The notes: generated by a model not told the origin, from the sequence alone. A stretch of DNA of 64,000 nt from Ralstonia pickettii (GCF_030582395.1 NZ_CP104381.1:806001-870000); one strand, 5' to 3'. Positions 8,683 to 19,103 are shown, numbered from the stretch's first letter. Numbers and translations are program-made.

Positions 8683-9372
8683 TCACGCGCGTTTCGATTC
8701 GAGCAGCAGCGGAATCAGCTCGGCCGCGCTGGCAATCAGCGCATCGGCGCGCCATTCCACGGGCGATGGTCCATTACCACAATAGCCGTAACTGGCCGCA
8801 ATGGTAGGCATGCCGGCGGCGCGGCCGGCTTCAATGTCGCGAAGGTCGTCGCCCACGTAGACGATCTGCCGTGCATCGACGCCGATGGAGTCGGCCGCAT
8901 GCAGCAGCGGGGCAGGGTGGGGCTTGGCGTGCGGCGTAGTGTCGCCCGCAACGACGCACGCCGGCGGCACCGGCAACGGCAACTGTGCAACCAACGGTAC
9001 CGTCAGTCGGCCCGACTTGTTGGTGACGATCCCCCAGGGAATACCGGCACGGCCCAGTTCGGCCAGCACGTCTGCCATGCCCGGAAACAGCTGTGTACGC
9101 ACGCAGATTTCCGCCTCGTAGTTGGCGAGAAATGCGAGTCGCAGCGTTTCGAACTCCTCGTCCCCCGGCCCAACGCCGAAGGCCACGCCAATCAGCCCGC
9201 GCGCACCATGCGAGGCCACCGGGCGAAGCGCTTCGTAGTCGACCGGCTCGAGGCCGCGGTCAGTGCGCACCTTGTTGGCCGCCGCGGCCAAATCGGGAGC
9301 CGTGTCAGCCAGCGTGCCGTCCAGATCGAACAGCACCGCGCCCAGCGGATCGGGAAACCGGCGCGCCGTCAT
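8683..9372 (-). CDS. gph: Phosphoglycolate phosphatase (HAD superfamily)
   Basis: A 229-residue HAD hydrolase. Motif I is [12 protein letters not shown], with nucleophile D16 and D18. Motif II is IVTNKSG in the middle, the conserved Lys lies in [10 protein letters not shown], and motif IV is [12 protein letters not shown]. It would hydrolyse 2-phosphoglycolate, produced by DNA repair or oxygenase activity, to glycolate. The start codon overlaps the ubiG stop by 4 nt (ATGA), so the two genes are translationally coupled. Adjacency to ubiG is typical of proteobacterial gph. A broader role as a sugar-phosphate phosphatase (MupP-like) cannot be excluded. Confidence 0.88.
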   Translation of the reverse strand: MTARRFPDPLGAVLFDLDGTLADTAPDLAAAANKVRTDRGLEPVDYEALRPVASHGARGLIGVAFGVGPGDEEFETLRLAFLANYEAEICVRTQLFPGMADVLAELGRAGIPWGIVTNKSGRLTVPLVAQLPLPVPPACVVAGDTTPHAKPHPAPLLHAADSIGVDARQIVYVGDDLRDIEAGRAAGMPTIAASYGYCGNGPSPVEWRADALIASAAELIPLLLESKRA

Positions 9373-10085
9373 GCCTCGACCGGACGGCGCGTCGCCATCA
9401 GGTAGTTGACGCTCGTGTCCCGCGTAAGAGCGTAGCGGGCGGTGATGGGGTTGTATTCCAGCCCGCGCAACTCTTGCGCCTGAAGGCCGGCCGCGCGTAC
9501 GAACGCGCTCAGCTCTGACGGGCGGATGAACTTAGCGTAATCATGCGTGCCGCGCGGCAGCATGTTGAGGACGTATTCCGCGCCAATGACGGCTAGCAGA
9601 TACGCCTTGGCATTCCGGTGGATGGTGGAGAAAAAGACGTATCCACCCGGTTTGACCAGCGTCGCGCAAGCGCGCACAACCGATGCTGGATCAGGCACAT
9701 GTTCGAGCATTTCCATGCAAGTGACGACATCGAAGCTGCCCGGCTCGCGTGCGGCCAACGCTTCTGCGGCGATCTCCTCGTAATCGACGGTAACGCCGGC
9801 CTCAAGGCTATGCAGGTCGGCAACACGCAATGCTTTGCGGGAGAGATCGATGCCTTTGACGATGGCCCCGGCACGCGCCATGCTCTCTGAGAGGATGCCG
9901 CCGCCGCAGCCCACGTCGACGACGCGTTTGCCGGCCAGCGGGGCGATCGACTGAATCCAGTCAAGCCGCAGCGGATTGATTTCGTGCAGGGGTTTGAACT
10001 CGCTGTTCGGATCCCACCAGCGGTGAGCAAGTTCGCTGAATTTTTCGAGTTCGCCGGGATCGGCGTTCGCGTGAGTGGTCGTCAT
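9369..10085 (-). CDS. ubiG: Ubiquinone biosynthesis O-methyltransferase
   Basis: A 238-residue class I SAM-dependent methyltransferase. The SAM-binding glycine loop VVDVGCGGG lies at residues 55-63. The N-terminal signature [24 protein letters not shown] is characteristic of UbiG, as are the later EMLEHVPDP and [17 protein letters not shown] segments. It performs both O-methylations of the ubiquinone ring, acting on hydroxylated polyprenyl intermediates at the inner membrane. It leads the minus-strand run ubiG-gph-DUF748 and is divergent from the lipoprotein gene at 10245, with 159 nt between them. Confidence 0.93.
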   Translation of the reverse strand: MTTTHANADPGELEKFSELAHRWWDPNSEFKPLHEINPLRLDWIQSIAPLAGKRVVDVGCGGGILSESMARAGAIVKGIDLSRKALRVADLHSLEAGVTVDYEEIAAEALAAREPGSFDVVTCMEMLEHVPDPASVVRACATLVKPGGYVFFSTIHRNAKAYLLAVIGAEYVLNMLPRGTHDYAKFIRPSELSAFVRAAGLQAQELRGLEYNPITARYALTRDTSVNYLMATRRPVEA

Positions 10086-10244
10086 GTTGCGCTGCGCCAG
10101 GGCATATCGGCTAGGTGAGGAAATGTACCAAAAAGCGAGGCCCCGACCAAATAGCGGGTCTGCGAAAAGGTTTCACATTGAAACAGACGTGAACAAACGC
10201 GCATGCAATTCCTCCAACTGTCACCTTCGCTCAAGGAGAGATCA

Positions 10245-10748
10245 ATGAAATCCAAACACATTCTGATAGGACTGGGTGTTGCTGGCCTCACGGTGCTGGC
10301 AGGTTGTGCCGCGCCGGGTTACGGCGGTGGCTATAACGGTGGGTATGCACAACAGCCGGCCTATGGCCAGCAACCGGCTTATGGCGGGCAGCCGCAGCAA
10401 ACGGGCGCTCTTTATGGCCGCGTGGAATCGATCCAGCCGATGCAAGCCCCGGCCAATAGCCCGGGCATCTTGGGCACGATTATCGGTGGTGTGGCCGGCG
10501 GTATCCTCGGTCACCAAGTGGGCGGGGGTACGGGCAACACCGTTGCGACCATTGGCGGCGCAGCGCTTGGCGCTTATGCAGGCAACCAGGTTGAACAGCG
10601 CGCCGGCGCCGGTGGGCAAACCGTGTACCGCATCAGCGTGCGCCTGGACGATGGCCGCGTCGCGACCGTGACGCAGCGGAATCCGAACAACCTGCGTGTT
10701 GGCGATCGCGCCATGGTCGCCAACGATCAGGCGACACCTTCTTATTAG
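10245..10748 (+). CDS. Glycine-zipper 2TM outer-membrane lipoprotein (SlyB/Pcp-like)
   Basis: A 167-residue protein. The ATG at 10245 was chosen over an in-frame upstream start because AAGGAGAG precedes it and it begins a lipoprotein signal with the lipobox LAGC (Cys21). After the Cys comes a Gly/Tyr/Gln-rich stretch with repeated QQPAYG units. A glycine-zipper segment follows (GGVAGGILGHQVGGG and GGAALGAYAG), then a C-terminal domain RISVRLDDGRVATV. This layout matches the SlyB/Pcp/OsmB group of outer-membrane lipoproteins that respond to envelope stress. It is a single-gene unit ending at a strong terminator. Confidence 0.85.
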   Translation: MKSKHILIGLGVAGLTVLAGCAAPGYGGGYNGGYAQQPAYGQQPAYGGQPQQTGALYGRVESIQPMQAPANSPGILGTIIGGVAGGILGHQVGGGTGNTVATIGGAALGAYAGNQVEQRAGAGGQTVYRISVRLDDGRVATVTQRNPNNLRVGDRAMVANDQATPSY

Positions 10749-10793
10749 TAAGAGGGGCAGTTGTGAGAAAGGGGCGCCGGATGCCCCAAAAGC

Positions 10794-10830
10794 AAAAAAG
10801 CGATGGCGCATTTGGCGTCATCGCTTTTTT
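10794..10830 (+). terminator. Intrinsic terminator after the lipoprotein gene
   Basis: AAAAAAGCGATG at 10794-10805 pairs with CATCGCTTTTTT at 10819-10830, leaving a GC-rich loop. The symmetric A/T flanks mean it could also act from the other strand. Confidence 0.85.
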
Positions 10831-10885
10831 AATGCCCATCCCGCAGTAAACCAGACGAGGAAGATCCGCAGACTTATGGACGAAA

Positions 10886-10914
10886 AAAAAAGCCCAGCTT
10901 TCGCTGGGCTTTTT
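10886..10914 (-). terminator. Intrinsic terminator after ompA (bidirectional form)
   Basis: AAAAAGCCCAGC and GCTGGGCTTTTT surround a 4-nt TTTC loop. It lies 16 nt past the ompA stop codon on the minus strand. Confidence 0.85.
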
Positions 10915-10930
10915 CCCGGTGTGAACCGAC

Positions 10931-11587
10931 TTACTGAGCCTTGCGGGTGCCGACCACTTCGACGTCCACGCGGCGGTTCGGTTGCTGGCAGGCGATTTGT
11001 GCCTTGCGAGCGCCCTTGCACGACTTCGGATCAACCTTCAGCTGGCGCTTGCCCTTGCCTTCCGTGTAGACACGGTTGGCTTCGATGCCCTTGCTGACCA
11101 GGTAGCCCTTGACGGCTTCAGCACGACGGACCGACAGGCGGTCGTTGTACTTGTCCGAACCGAACGAGTCGGTGTGGCCAACGGCGATCACGACTTCCAG
11201 GTTGATGCCTTGCAGCTTCGAGACCAGGTCGTCCAGCTTAGCCTTGCCTTCCGGCTTCAGCACCGCCTTGTCGAAATCGAACAGGGTGTCAGCAGCGAAC
11301 GTAACCTTCTCGCTCGACACAACCGGAGCAGCCGGAGCGGCCGGAGCAGCCGTCGGAGCAGCAGCCGGAGCCAGAGCGCCGTCGCATTGTGCGTTGGCGG
11401 TTGCCGGCGTCCAGAAGCCATTGCGCCAGCACAGTTCGTTCGTGCCGTTCTTCCAGACCCACTCGCTCGTGCCGTTACCCCAGTTGTCGTTGACGGCCTT
11501 CTTTTCGTAGGGCACCGACTGAGCGTAAGCGGACGCAGCCATGGCTACCGCAGCTGCAGCGAACGCGAGCTTGGCAAATTTTTTCAT
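10931..11587 (-). CDS. ompA: OmpA-family protein, short form
   Basis: A 218-residue protein with a cleavable signal peptide (MKKFAKLAF...SAYAQ). A Trp/Asn-rich segment of about 45 residues follows, with two Cys (C53 and C68 approximately). An Ala/Pro linker leads to a C-terminal OmpA peptidoglycan-binding domain with LFDFDKAVLKPEG, the HTDSFGSDKYN loop and LSVRRAEAVK. The Asp and Arg that bind diaminopimelate are present. The N-terminal part is far too short for the classic 8-strand barrel (about 170 residues), so this is the minimal betaproteobacterial type. Its promoter side faces gyrA; a TATACT hexamer lies at 11663-11668 on the minus strand. Confidence 0.88.
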   Translation of the reverse strand: MKKFAKLAFAAAAVAMAASAYAQSVPYEKKAVNDNWGNGTSEWVWKNGTNELCWRNGFWTPATANAQCDGALAPAAAPTAAPAAPAAPVVSSEKVTFAADTLFDFDKAVLKPEGKAKLDDLVSKLQGINLEVVIAVGHTDSFGSDKYNDRLSVRRAEAVKGYLVSKGIEANRVYTEGKGKRQLKVDPKSCKGARKAQIACQQPNRRVDVEVVGTRKAQ

Positions 11588-12018
11588 ATTTCTCCTCTCA
11601 GGATGAGATCACCGCAGAAGACTGCGAGCAGATGGGACGAAAACAAGTCATACATTCTTCGGAGTATAACATTCTCGGTGTGGTGAAGGCTCCACTTCGA
11701 ACAATGTCTGCCTCTTCGCTGGGGGATTGTGCCACAAGCACGCACTCCTAAAAAGCAAATATAAGCGATTCGAACGGGGCGCCATGGCCTTGTGGTGTGT
11801 ACGCAACAAGGCAGGAAATGGCTCGCAAACCCTTATGGGGATTGGCTCGCCGGTTTTGCCCTCCCTCGCAGGGAACGTGCCCGGGGTTGCCGATGCGTCG
11901 CTCGCGCGCATGAGGGGAGGGGGCTTGCGGCATGGTAAAATGTTCTGTTATTCGCGCAACCGCAGCGTCCTGTGGTGCGCGTCGCTGTGCTCACTAGGGA
12001 CCTCCCACCGTTCGCCCA
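11588..12018. promoter_or_regulatory. Divergent ompA/gyrA control region
   Basis: This is 431 nt without a credible gene. For ompA (minus) a TATACT -10 hexamer lies at 11663-11668 with no good -35, and a GAGAGGAGAAAT-type ribosome site sits just before its ATG. For gyrA (plus) an extended -10, TGGTAAAAT, lies at 11933-11941. The gyrA leader of about 70 nt contains no clear terminator. Short open frames here are G+C-driven and lack start signals. Confidence 0.5.
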
Positions 12019-14688
12019 ATGGATCAATTCGCCAAAGAGACACTCCCGGTATCGCTCGAAGAAGAAATGCGTAGTTCGTACCTCGCTTACGCCATGAGCG
12101 TGATCGTGGGCCGCGCGCTTCCCGATGTGCGGGATGGTCTCAAGCCGGTGCATCGCCGTGCGCTTTATTCGATGCACGAGCTGAACAACGACTGGAATCG
12201 CCCCTATAAGAAGTCCGCTCGTATCGTCGGGGATGTGATCGGTAAGTACCACCCCCACGGCGACACTGCTGTATACGACACCATCGTGCGGATGGCGCAG
12301 AACTTCTCGCTGCGCTACATGCTGGTCGACGGCCAAGGCAACTTCGGCTCCGTCGACGGCGACAACGCGGCGGCGATGCGTTACACCGAAATCCGCCTCT
12401 CGAAGATCGCCCACGAACTGCTGGCCGACCTCGACAAGGAAACCGTCAATTTCGAGCCGAACTACGACGGCTCCGAAACTGAACCGTCCGTTCTGCCAGC
12501 GCGCATTCCCAACTTGCTGATCAATGGCTCGTCCGGGATTGCGGTGGGGATGGCAACGAACATTCCGCCGCACAACCTCAATGAGGTGGTCGATGGCTGC
12601 TTGCACTTGCTGCGCAACCCGGAAGCGACGGTCGACGAGTTGATTGAACTGATCCCGGCGCCGGACTTCCCGACGGCGGGCATCATCTACGGCATTTCGG
12701 GTGTGCGTGAAGGCTATCGCACCGGCCGCGGCCGTGTGGTGATGCGCGCCAAGACGCACTTTGAAGATATCGACCGCGGCCAGCGCCAGGCGATCATCGT
12801 CGACGAACTGCCGTATCAAGTTAACAAGCGCACGCTGCTGGAGCGTATTGCTGAGCTGGTCACCGAAAAGCGTATCGAAGGCATTTCCGACATTCGCGAC
12901 GAGTCGGACAAGTCCGGCATGCGCGTGGTGATCGAACTCAAGCGCGGCGAGGTGCCGGAGGTTGTGCTCAACAACCTCTACAAGAATACCCAGCTGCAAG
13001 ACACGTTCGGCATGAACATGGTGGCGCTGGTCGACGGCCAGCCGCGCCTGCTAAACCTGCGCCAGATGCTGGAGTGCTTCCTGCTGCATCGCCGCGAGGT
13101 GGTGACGCGTCGCACCGTGTTCGACCTGCGCAAGGCGCGCGAGCGTGGTCACATCCTGGAAGGTCTGGCTGTTGCGCTTGCCAACATCGACGAGTTCATC
13201 GCCATCATCAAGGCCGCGCCGACCCCGCCGGTCGCGAAGGCAGAGTTGATGAGCCGCAGCTGGGATTCGGGGCTCGTGCGGGACATGCTTGTTCGGGCAG
13301 AGAGCGAAACGTCTGGCGGTGGCGCCGCGTATCGGCCGGAAGGTCTGCTGCCCGCTTTCGGTATGCAGGGCGATGGCCTGTACAAGCTGTCGGACACGCA
13401 AGCGCAGGAAATCCTGCAGATGCGCTTGCAACGCCTCACCGGGCTCGAGCAGGACAAGATCGTTCAGGAATATCGTGAAGTGATGGCGCAGATCGCCGAT
13501 CTGCTGGATATCCTGGCGCGGCCGGAACGTATTACCGCCATCATCGTCGAGGAACTGACCGCGATCCGCGCGGAATTCGGCGATGAGCGTCGCTCGCAGA
13601 TCGAGCACAATGCGACCGAGTTGGATACAGAAGACCTCATTACGCCGCAAGATCTGGTGGTGACGCTGTCCCACAGCGGCTACATGAAGAGCCAGCCGAT
13701 TTCCGAGTACCGGGCGCAAAAGCGTGGCGGCCGCGGCAAGCAGGCTGCGGCAACGAAGGAAGACGACTGGATCGACACGCTCTTCGTCGCCAACACCCAT
13801 GACTACATCTTGTGCTTCTCGAACCGTGGCCGCCTGTACTGGCTGAAGGTTTGGGAAGTGCCGCAAGGCAGCCGCAATTCGCGCGGCCGTCCGATCGTCA
13901 ATATGTTCCCGCTGTCGCCGGGCGAGAAGATCAACGTGATCCTGCCGGTGAAGCAGTTCGACGAGCAGCACTTCGTCTTTATGGCCACCTCCAAGGGGAC
14001 GGTCAAGAAGACGGCGCTGACCGAGTTCTCGAATCCGCGCAAGGCCGGCATTATCGCGGTGGATCTGGACGAGGGCGATTTCCTGATCGGCGCGGACATT
14101 ACCGATGGTCAGCATGATGTGATGCTGTTCTCCGACGCGGGCAAGGCCGTGCGCTTCGATGAAAACGACGTGCGCCCGATGGGTCGCCAGGCGCGCGGCG
14201 TGCGCGGTATGAATCTGGAAGAGAACCAGCAGGTGATTGCCATGTTGGTCGCGCCGGCAGAAACCGCGGGCGAAGGGTCCCAATCCGGCGCCGGCAGCGT
14301 GCTGACCGCCACTGAAAACGGCTACGGTAAGCGCACGCCAATCTCCGAATACACCCGGCATGGCCGCGGCACGAAGGGCATGATCGCCATCCAGACCTCC
14401 GAGCGTAATGGCAAGGTCGTGGCAGCGGCGCTGGTGGCGCCGGAAGACGAAATCATGTTGATCACGACGGGGGGCGTGCTGATCCGCACGCGTGTGGACG
14501 AGATCCGTGAAATGGGTCGGGCCACGCAGGGTGTCACGCTCATCTCGGTGGGTGAAGGCAACAAGCTGTCCGGGCTGCAACGTGTGATGGAGTCCGACGC
14601 TGAAGGTGCAGATGGTGCTGAGGGCGCCGATGCGACCGATGCCGCCTCGGGCGCAGATGCACAGGCGGATGACAGCACCGAGACATAA
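12019..14688 (+). CDS. gyrA: DNA gyrase subunit A
   Basis: An 889-residue type IIA topoisomerase subunit that, with GyrB, introduces negative supercoils. The quinolone-resistance region reads [11 protein letters not shown], giving Thr83 and Asp87 in E. coli numbering. Thr83 is, from memory, the usual residue in related betaproteobacteria, so no resistance change is evident. The catalytic Tyr122 lies in [11 protein letters not shown]. The C-terminal beta-pinwheel carries the GyrA-box-like QKRGGRGK. The last 35 residues are an acidic tail of Ala, Asp and Glu. It is followed 127 nt later by the DUF2059 gene. Confidence 0.98.
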   Translation: MDQFAKETLPVSLEEEMRSSYLAYAMSVIVGRALPDVRDGLKPVHRRALYSMHELNNDWNRPYKKSARIVGDVIGKYHPHGDTAVYDTIVRMAQNFSLRYMLVDGQGNFGSVDGDNAAAMRYTEIRLSKIAHELLADLDKETVNFEPNYDGSETEPSVLPARIPNLLINGSSGIAVGMATNIPPHNLNEVVDGCLHLLRNPEATVDELIELIPAPDFPTAGIIYGISGVREGYRTGRGRVVMRAKTHFEDIDRGQRQAIIVDELPYQVNKRTLLERIAELVTEKRIEGISDIRDESDKSGMRVVIELKRGEVPEVVLNNLYKNTQLQDTFGMNMVALVDGQPRLLNLRQMLECFLLHRREVVTRRTVFDLRKARERGHILEGLAVALANIDEFIAIIKAAPTPPVAKAELMSRSWDSGLVRDMLVRAESETSGGGAAYRPEGLLPAFGMQGDGLYKLSDTQAQEILQMRLQRLTGLEQDKIVQEYREVMAQIADLLDILARPERITAIIVEELTAIRAEFGDERRSQIEHNATELDTEDLITPQDLVVTLSHSGYMKSQPISEYRAQKRGGRGKQAAATKEDDWIDTLFVANTHDYILCFSNRGRLYWLKVWEVPQGSRNSRGRPIVNMFPLSPGEKINVILPVKQFDEQHFVFMATSKGTVKKTALTEFSNPRKAGIIAVDLDEGDFLIGADITDGQHDVMLFSDAGKAVRFDENDVRPMGRQARGVRGMNLEENQQVIAMLVAPAETAGEGSQSGAGSVLTATENGYGKRTPISEYTRHGRGTKGMIAIQTSERNGKVVAAALVAPEDEIMLITTGGVLIRTRVDEIREMGRATQGVTLISVGEGNKLSGLQRVMESDAEGADGAEGADATDAASGADAQADDSTET

Positions 14689-14815
14689 TTGGAAACATCT
14701 TTTGCTTGCCGTTGCGCGCAGTTCTGTCATGATGCCGGCCTGTGCGCGGCAAGGGCTTGGAACTTTTGCGTCACTCGCCCGGCCTAAACGCAACGCTTAT
14801 CTCAAGGGAGCAACA

Positions 14816-15376
14816 ATGCACAAGAGTCTCAAACTCAAACATCTGATCGTGGTGGCCGGTTTCGCTCCGCTGTTCGCGTTCGCGCAGGCAGCCGACGCTG
14901 ACAAGACGGCAGCCATCAAGGACTTGCTGACGACGATGAACGTCGACGCGGCCATCAAGGGTCAAGGTGAAGTGTTGGCCAACGGCGCAAAGCAGGAAGC
15001 CCCGCTGGTGCTGGAGCAGGCACTGGTCGAGAACAAGACTCTGAATGACAAGCAAAAGCAAGCCGCTGTCGACAAGCTGAAGAAGAACGGCGCCGTGCAG
15101 CGCATGACCGACGGCGCTGGCAAGGACTTCGACACCGAAGCCTTCCGCAAAGACGCTCTGCAAGCCCACTATGATTCGCTGGGTAAGTACTACTCGACCC
15201 AGGAAATCAAGGATCTCACTGCATTCCTGAAGACGCCTAGCGGCCAGAAGTTCATGGCCAACCAAGGCAAGGCCATGCAGGAAGTGTGGGGCAACGTGAT
15301 GCAAAAGTACGGTCCGCAGGTCGGCAAGAAGATGCGCGACATGGCTGACAAGGAAGTTGCCGCCGCTTCGAAGTAA
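14816..15376 (+). CDS. DUF2059 domain secreted protein
   Basis: A 186-residue protein. The ATG at 14816 has AAGGGAG 8 nt upstream and starts a signal peptide (MHKSLKLKHLIVV...AFAQA). Longer in-frame starts run into gyrA and are rejected. The mature part is alpha-helical and Lys-rich. The segment YYSTQEIKDLTAFLKTPSG is the core of DUF2059, whose members are periplasmic or secreted and of unknown function. It is probably transcribed with or separately after gyrA, and it ends before a hairpin at 15436. Confidence 0.8.
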   Translation: MHKSLKLKHLIVVAGFAPLFAFAQAADADKTAAIKDLLTTMNVDAAIKGQGEVLANGAKQEAPLVLEQALVENKTLNDKQKQAAVDKLKKNGAVQRMTDGAGKDFDTEAFRKDALQAHYDSLGKYYSTQEIKDLTAFLKTPSGQKFMANQGKAMQEVWGNVMQKYGPQVGKKMRDMADKEVAAASK

Positions 15377-15435
15377 TTGGCCGGCGTAGGCAGGCAAACG
15401 GGGGGGCACCCCCTTAGCGCTGTCAGTTGGTAGAT

Positions 15436-15473
15436 AATGGCTGTTTGGGTTTGCGCCCGGACAGCCATTTTTC
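15436..15473 (+). terminator. Terminator-like hairpin in the DUF2059-serC gap
   Basis: ATGGCTGT at 15437-15444 pairs with ACAGCCAT at 15461-15468, followed by TTTTTC. It ends about 17 nt before the serC ATG. It could end the DUF2059 transcript or act as an attenuator for serC. Confidence 0.65.
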
Positions 15474-15489
15474 TTTTGCCCTTCGCCCT

Positions 15490-16626
15490 ATGAACCAAGC
15501 GGACCGAGCACTTCAAGCCAGCCAGGCGCGTGTGTACAACTTTTCGGCGGGGCCGGCAGTGTTGCCGGTCGAGGTGCTGGAGCAGGCGAAGGACGAGATG
15601 GTCTCCTGGCACGGCAGCGGCATGAGCGTGATGGAGATGAGTCATCGCGGCCGCGAGTTTGAAAGCATCCTGGCAGCGGCGTTCAGCGATTTGCGCCAGT
15701 TGTTGGCCGTGCCGGACAACTACGAAATCCTTTTCCTGCAAGGCGGTGCCATCGCCGAAAACGCGATCGTGCCGCTGAACCTGATGCGGCGCCTGTCGGC
15801 CGATGCACCGAAGGCCGACTACATCGTCACCGGCACGTGGTCGATCAAGTCGCAACAGGAAGCACGCAAGTACGGCGAGGTGAACATCGCCGCCACCAGC
15901 GAGGCTGAACGCTTCCACAAGATTCCGGATGTGTCGAGCTGGAAGCTGTCTTCTGACGCGGCCTACGTGCACCTGTGCACGAACGAGACCATTGTGGGCG
16001 TTGAATATCAGGAGACGCCTGACGTCGGTCAGGCACATGGGCGTGTGGTGGTGTCTGATGTGTCGAGCCACATCCTTTCCCGGCCGATCGACTGGAACGG
16101 CTACCAGGTCCTGTACGGCGGCGCGCAGAAAAACATCGGTCCTGCCGGCCTGACGATCGCCATTGTCCGCAAGGACCTTCTGGGTCATGCGCACCCGCTA
16201 TGCCCGTCGGCGTTCAACTGGCGCCTCGTGGCCGAGAACGGCTCGATGTACAACACGCCGCCCACTTACGCCATCTACATCGCGGGGCTTGTGTTCCAGT
16301 GGATCAAGCGCCAGGGCGGGGTTGAGGCGCTGGAAACGCGCAACATCATCAAGTCGAAGATGCTGTACGACTTTATCGATGCCAGCAGCTTCTACCGCAA
16401 TGAGATTCATCCGACGTGCCGGTCGCGCATGAATGTGCCGTTCTTCCTCAACGACGAATCCCGCAACGAGGCGTTCCTCACACAGGCGCGCGAGCGCGGG
16501 TTGGTGCAGCTCAAGGGCCACAAGTCCGTGGGCGGCATGCGAGCGAGCATCTATAACGCGATGCCGCTGGAAGGTGTGGAGGCGCTGGTCGACTTCATGC
16601 GTGAGTTTGAACGAGTGTCGGCGTAA
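15490..16626 (+). CDS. serC: Phosphoserine aminotransferase
   Basis: A 378-residue PLP enzyme of the class V aminotransferase fold. The N-terminal signature [18 protein letters not shown] is diagnostic for SerC. The PLP-binding lysine is in [12 protein letters not shown], and the C-terminus has [15 protein letters not shown]. It converts 3-phosphohydroxypyruvate to phosphoserine in serine synthesis, and the 4-phosphoerythronate derivative in pyridoxal phosphate synthesis. The ATG at 15490 gives the canonical N-terminus. It heads a same-strand run with pheA, hisC, tyrA and aroA, a grouping common in Burkholderiales. Confidence 0.96.
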   Translation: MNQADRALQASQARVYNFSAGPAVLPVEVLEQAKDEMVSWHGSGMSVMEMSHRGREFESILAAAFSDLRQLLAVPDNYEILFLQGGAIAENAIVPLNLMRRLSADAPKADYIVTGTWSIKSQQEARKYGEVNIAATSEAERFHKIPDVSSWKLSSDAAYVHLCTNETIVGVEYQETPDVGQAHGRVVVSDVSSHILSRPIDWNGYQVLYGGAQKNIGPAGLTIAIVRKDLLGHAHPLCPSAFNWRLVAENGSMYNTPPTYAIYIAGLVFQWIKRQGGVEALETRNIIKSKMLYDFIDASSFYRNEIHPTCRSRMNVPFFLNDESRNEAFLTQARERGLVQLKGHKSVGGMRASIYNAMPLEGVEALVDFMREFERVSA

Positions 16627-16713
16627 GGCCCACCCTCAATCACGGCAGAACATTGCGCGAAACGCCCGCTTCGCGCGGCAATTTGCAATCCGTTGCCGAA
16701 CCCGATTCCTACA

Positions 16714-17829
16714 ATGACCAGTCAGTCAGACGATACGAAGCAAAACAAGGACGCTGCATTGGCGGCGGAGCTTGCGCCGTTGCGCACGCAGATCGACGCC
16801 ATCGATAACCAGCTTCTTTCGCTCCTCTCCGATCGCGCCAAGGTGGCGCAGGAAGTGGGCGAGGTGAAAAAGCGCTATTCGTCGCCGGCGTTCCGGCCGG
16901 ATCGCGAACTGCAGGTCATCCGCAAGATGCAGTCGGGCAATCCGGGGCCGCTGCACGACGAAAGCATCGCCGCCATCTGGCGCGAGGTGATGTCGGCGTG
17001 CCGTGGCCTGGAACAGGCGCTGCGGATCGGTTACCTCGGCCCGGCGGGCACGTTTTCGGAGCAGGCGGTGATCGCGCATTTCGGACACGAGATCCAGCCG
17101 ATGCCGTGCCCGAGCATCGACGAAGTGTTTCGTGCGGCGGAGTCCGGCACGGTCGATTGCGGCGTGGTGCCGGTCGAAAATTCGACGGAAGGCGTGGTGT
17201 CGCGCACGCTCGACCTGTTCTTGCAGACGTCGCTGAAGATCAGCGGCGAGATCGCGCTGCGCGTGCACCATAACTTGCTGCACAAGACGGGCGACATGTC
17301 GCAAGTGAAGGTGGTGCGTGCGCATGCGCAGGCATTGGCCCAGTGTCAACGGTGGTTGAACACGAACTATCCGAATCTCCCGCGCGAGGCTGTGTCAAGC
17401 AACGCCGAGGCCGCGCGCATGGCGGGCGAGGACGAAACCATTGCTGCGCTGGCAAGCGTGCAGGCGGCCAACCGCTACGGCCTGCACGTGGTGCGGGCCA
17501 ATGTGGAAGACGATCCGCACAACCGCACGCGCTTTGTCGTGATCGGCAACTACGAGACCGAGCCGAGCGGGCGCGATCAGACATCGCTGATCTTGTCGGT
17601 GCCGAACGAGGCTGGGGCTGTCTACAAGTTGCTGGCGCCGTTGGCGGAGAACGGCGTGTCAATGTGCCGCTTCGAGTCGCGTCCGGCACGCAGCGGCGCG
17701 TGGGAGTACTACTTCTACGTCGACGTGGAAGGTCATCAGCGTGACCCGCAAGTCGCGCGCGCGCTGGAAAAACTGCGTCACGACGCAGCGTATTTCAAAG
17801 TGTTGGGGTCCTATCCCTCGGCACATTGA
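16714..17829 (+). CDS. pheA: Bifunctional chorismate mutase / prephenate dehydratase
   Basis: A 371-residue P-protein. The N-terminal AroQ chorismate mutase helix begins LRTQIDAIDNQLLSLLSDR. The prephenate dehydratase domain starts IGYLGPAGTFSEQA, with VPVENSTEGVVSRTLD and the catalytic Thr in NRTRFVVIG. A C-terminal ACT domain contains GAVYKLLAPLAENGV and the ESRP motif, which mediates phenylalanine feedback inhibition. It converts chorismate via prephenate to phenylpyruvate. The ATG at 16714 is preferred to a TTG 21 nt earlier. The gene lies 87 nt after serC and 52 nt before hisC. Confidence 0.96.
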   Translation: MTSQSDDTKQNKDAALAAELAPLRTQIDAIDNQLLSLLSDRAKVAQEVGEVKKRYSSPAFRPDRELQVIRKMQSGNPGPLHDESIAAIWREVMSACRGLEQALRIGYLGPAGTFSEQAVIAHFGHEIQPMPCPSIDEVFRAAESGTVDCGVVPVENSTEGVVSRTLDLFLQTSLKISGEIALRVHHNLLHKTGDMSQVKVVRAHAQALAQCQRWLNTNYPNLPREAVSSNAEAARMAGEDETIAALASVQAANRYGLHVVRANVEDDPHNRTRFVVIGNYETEPSGRDQTSLILSVPNEAGAVYKLLAPLAENGVSMCRFESRPARSGAWEYYFYVDVEGHQRDPQVARALEKLRHDAAYFKVLGSYPSAH

Positions 17830-17881
17830 GGGATTCAAGGCGCTCTGCATGGGCAGAGCGTCGATAACGGAGGAGCACCCC

Positions 17882-19006
17882 ATGTCTTTGCAGTTCGGCC
17901 CCGAGTATGTCCGCGCCATCGCCCCCTACGTGGCCGGCAAGCCGATTTCCGAGGTGGCACGCGAGTTCGGGTTGGATGCCGCACGCATCGTCAAGCTGGC
18001 GTCCAACGAAAACCCGCTGGGCATGGCGCAGTCAGCCAAGAACGCGATGGCCTCGGCAATTGATGAACTGGCGCGCTATCCGGATGCCAACGGCTTCAGC
18101 CTGAAGGCCGCGCTGCATGCCAAGTTTGGCGTGCCGGAAACATGGATCACGCTCGGCAACGGCAGCAATGACATCCTCGAACTGGCCGCTCGCGCGCTGG
18201 TGTCGCCGGGGCAGGCTGTGATGTATGCGCAGCACTCGTTTGCCGTGTATGCGCTGGCCGCGCAGGAGGTGGGCGCGCGTGCCATCGAGGTGCCGGCCCG
18301 CGATTACGGCCACGATCTTGACGCGATGGCCGCTGCAATCACGCCGGACACCCGCCTGATCTACATCGCCAACCCGAACAACCCGACCGGCACGTTCCTG
18401 CCGGCCGATGCGATTGCGACGTTCCTGGCAAAGGTGCCGCCGACGGTGGTTGTCGTGCTGGACGAGGCGTACAACGAATTTCTGAAGCCGGAGCAGCAGT
18501 ACGACTCCACCGCGTGGGTCCGCCAATACCCGAACCTGCTGGTGTCGCGCACGTTCTCCAAGGCGTACGGGCTGGCCGGCTTGCGTGTGGGCTACGGTAT
18601 TGCGCAACCGCAATTGACCGATCTGCTTAATCGCATCCGCCAGCCGTTCAACGTCAACAGCCTGGCGCAAGCAGCGGCGGTGGCAGCGCTCAACGACGCG
18701 GAATTTCTGCGCCAATCGGCTGAACTGAACGCCGCCGGCTACGTGCAACTGACGGACGCGTTTGATCGGCTGGGTTTGCAGTACGTGCCGTCAGCGGGCA
18801 ACTTTGTGCTGGTGCGCGTGGGCGATGACGCGGGCGCCGGTGCGCGCGTGAACATTGCATTGCTCAAGCAAGGTGTGATCGTGCGTCCAGTCGGCAACTA
18901 TGGCTTGCCGCAATGGCTGCGCATCAGCATCGGCTTGCCGGAAGAGAACGCCACGTTCATCGGCGCACTAGAGGCGGCGCTGGCGCAGGAAAAAGCGGCC
19001 GCGTAA
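17882..19006 (+). CDS. hisC: Histidinol-phosphate aminotransferase
   Basis: A 374-residue fold-type I aminotransferase. GGAGGAG precedes the ATG at 17882. The N-terminus has KLASNENPLG. The PLP-binding region includes YIANPNNPTGTF and DEAYNEF, and the lysine is in SRTFSKAYGLAGLRVGYG. It makes histidinol phosphate from imidazole acetol phosphate. Its place between pheA and tyrA, rather than in a his operon, suggests the second HisC type (HisC2), which often also transaminates aromatic keto acids. That dual role is an inference. Confidence 0.92.
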   Translation: MSLQFGPEYVRAIAPYVAGKPISEVAREFGLDAARIVKLASNENPLGMAQSAKNAMASAIDELARYPDANGFSLKAALHAKFGVPETWITLGNGSNDILELAARALVSPGQAVMYAQHSFAVYALAAQEVGARAIEVPARDYGHDLDAMAAAITPDTRLIYIANPNNPTGTFLPADAIATFLAKVPPTVVVVLDEAYNEFLKPEQQYDSTAWVRQYPNLLVSRTFSKAYGLAGLRVGYGIAQPQLTDLLNRIRQPFNVNSLAQAAAVAALNDAEFLRQSAELNAAGYVQLTDAFDRLGLQYVPSAGNFVLVRVGDDAGAGARVNIALLKQGVIVRPVGNYGLPQWLRISIGLPEENATFIGALEAALAQEKAAA

Positions 19007-19103
19007 CTTCCTTCGCAACCGCCGCGGCGCACGGTCTCAGGCATCGGGCGCCCTGCACATCGGGCTACAATGCCGCTTTGCTTTTTTCTGGCAGGGCGGT
19101 GTT

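Noticed and set aside
10321-10400. Tandem repeat array or CRISPR-like repeats
   Set aside because: The short QQPAYG-coding repeats are within the lipoprotein gene and are not spaced as CRISPR units.
12247-12300. Quinolone-resistance mutation (Thr83 instead of Ser83 in GyrA)
   Set aside because: Thr83 is, to my knowledge, the usual residue in related betaproteobacteria, so it is not evidence of resistance.
13051-14793. 580-codon minus-strand open frame opposite gyrA
   Set aside because: It lies antisense to a clear gyrA, is rich in His, Arg, Gln and Ala as expected from G+C-rich antisense, and matches no family.
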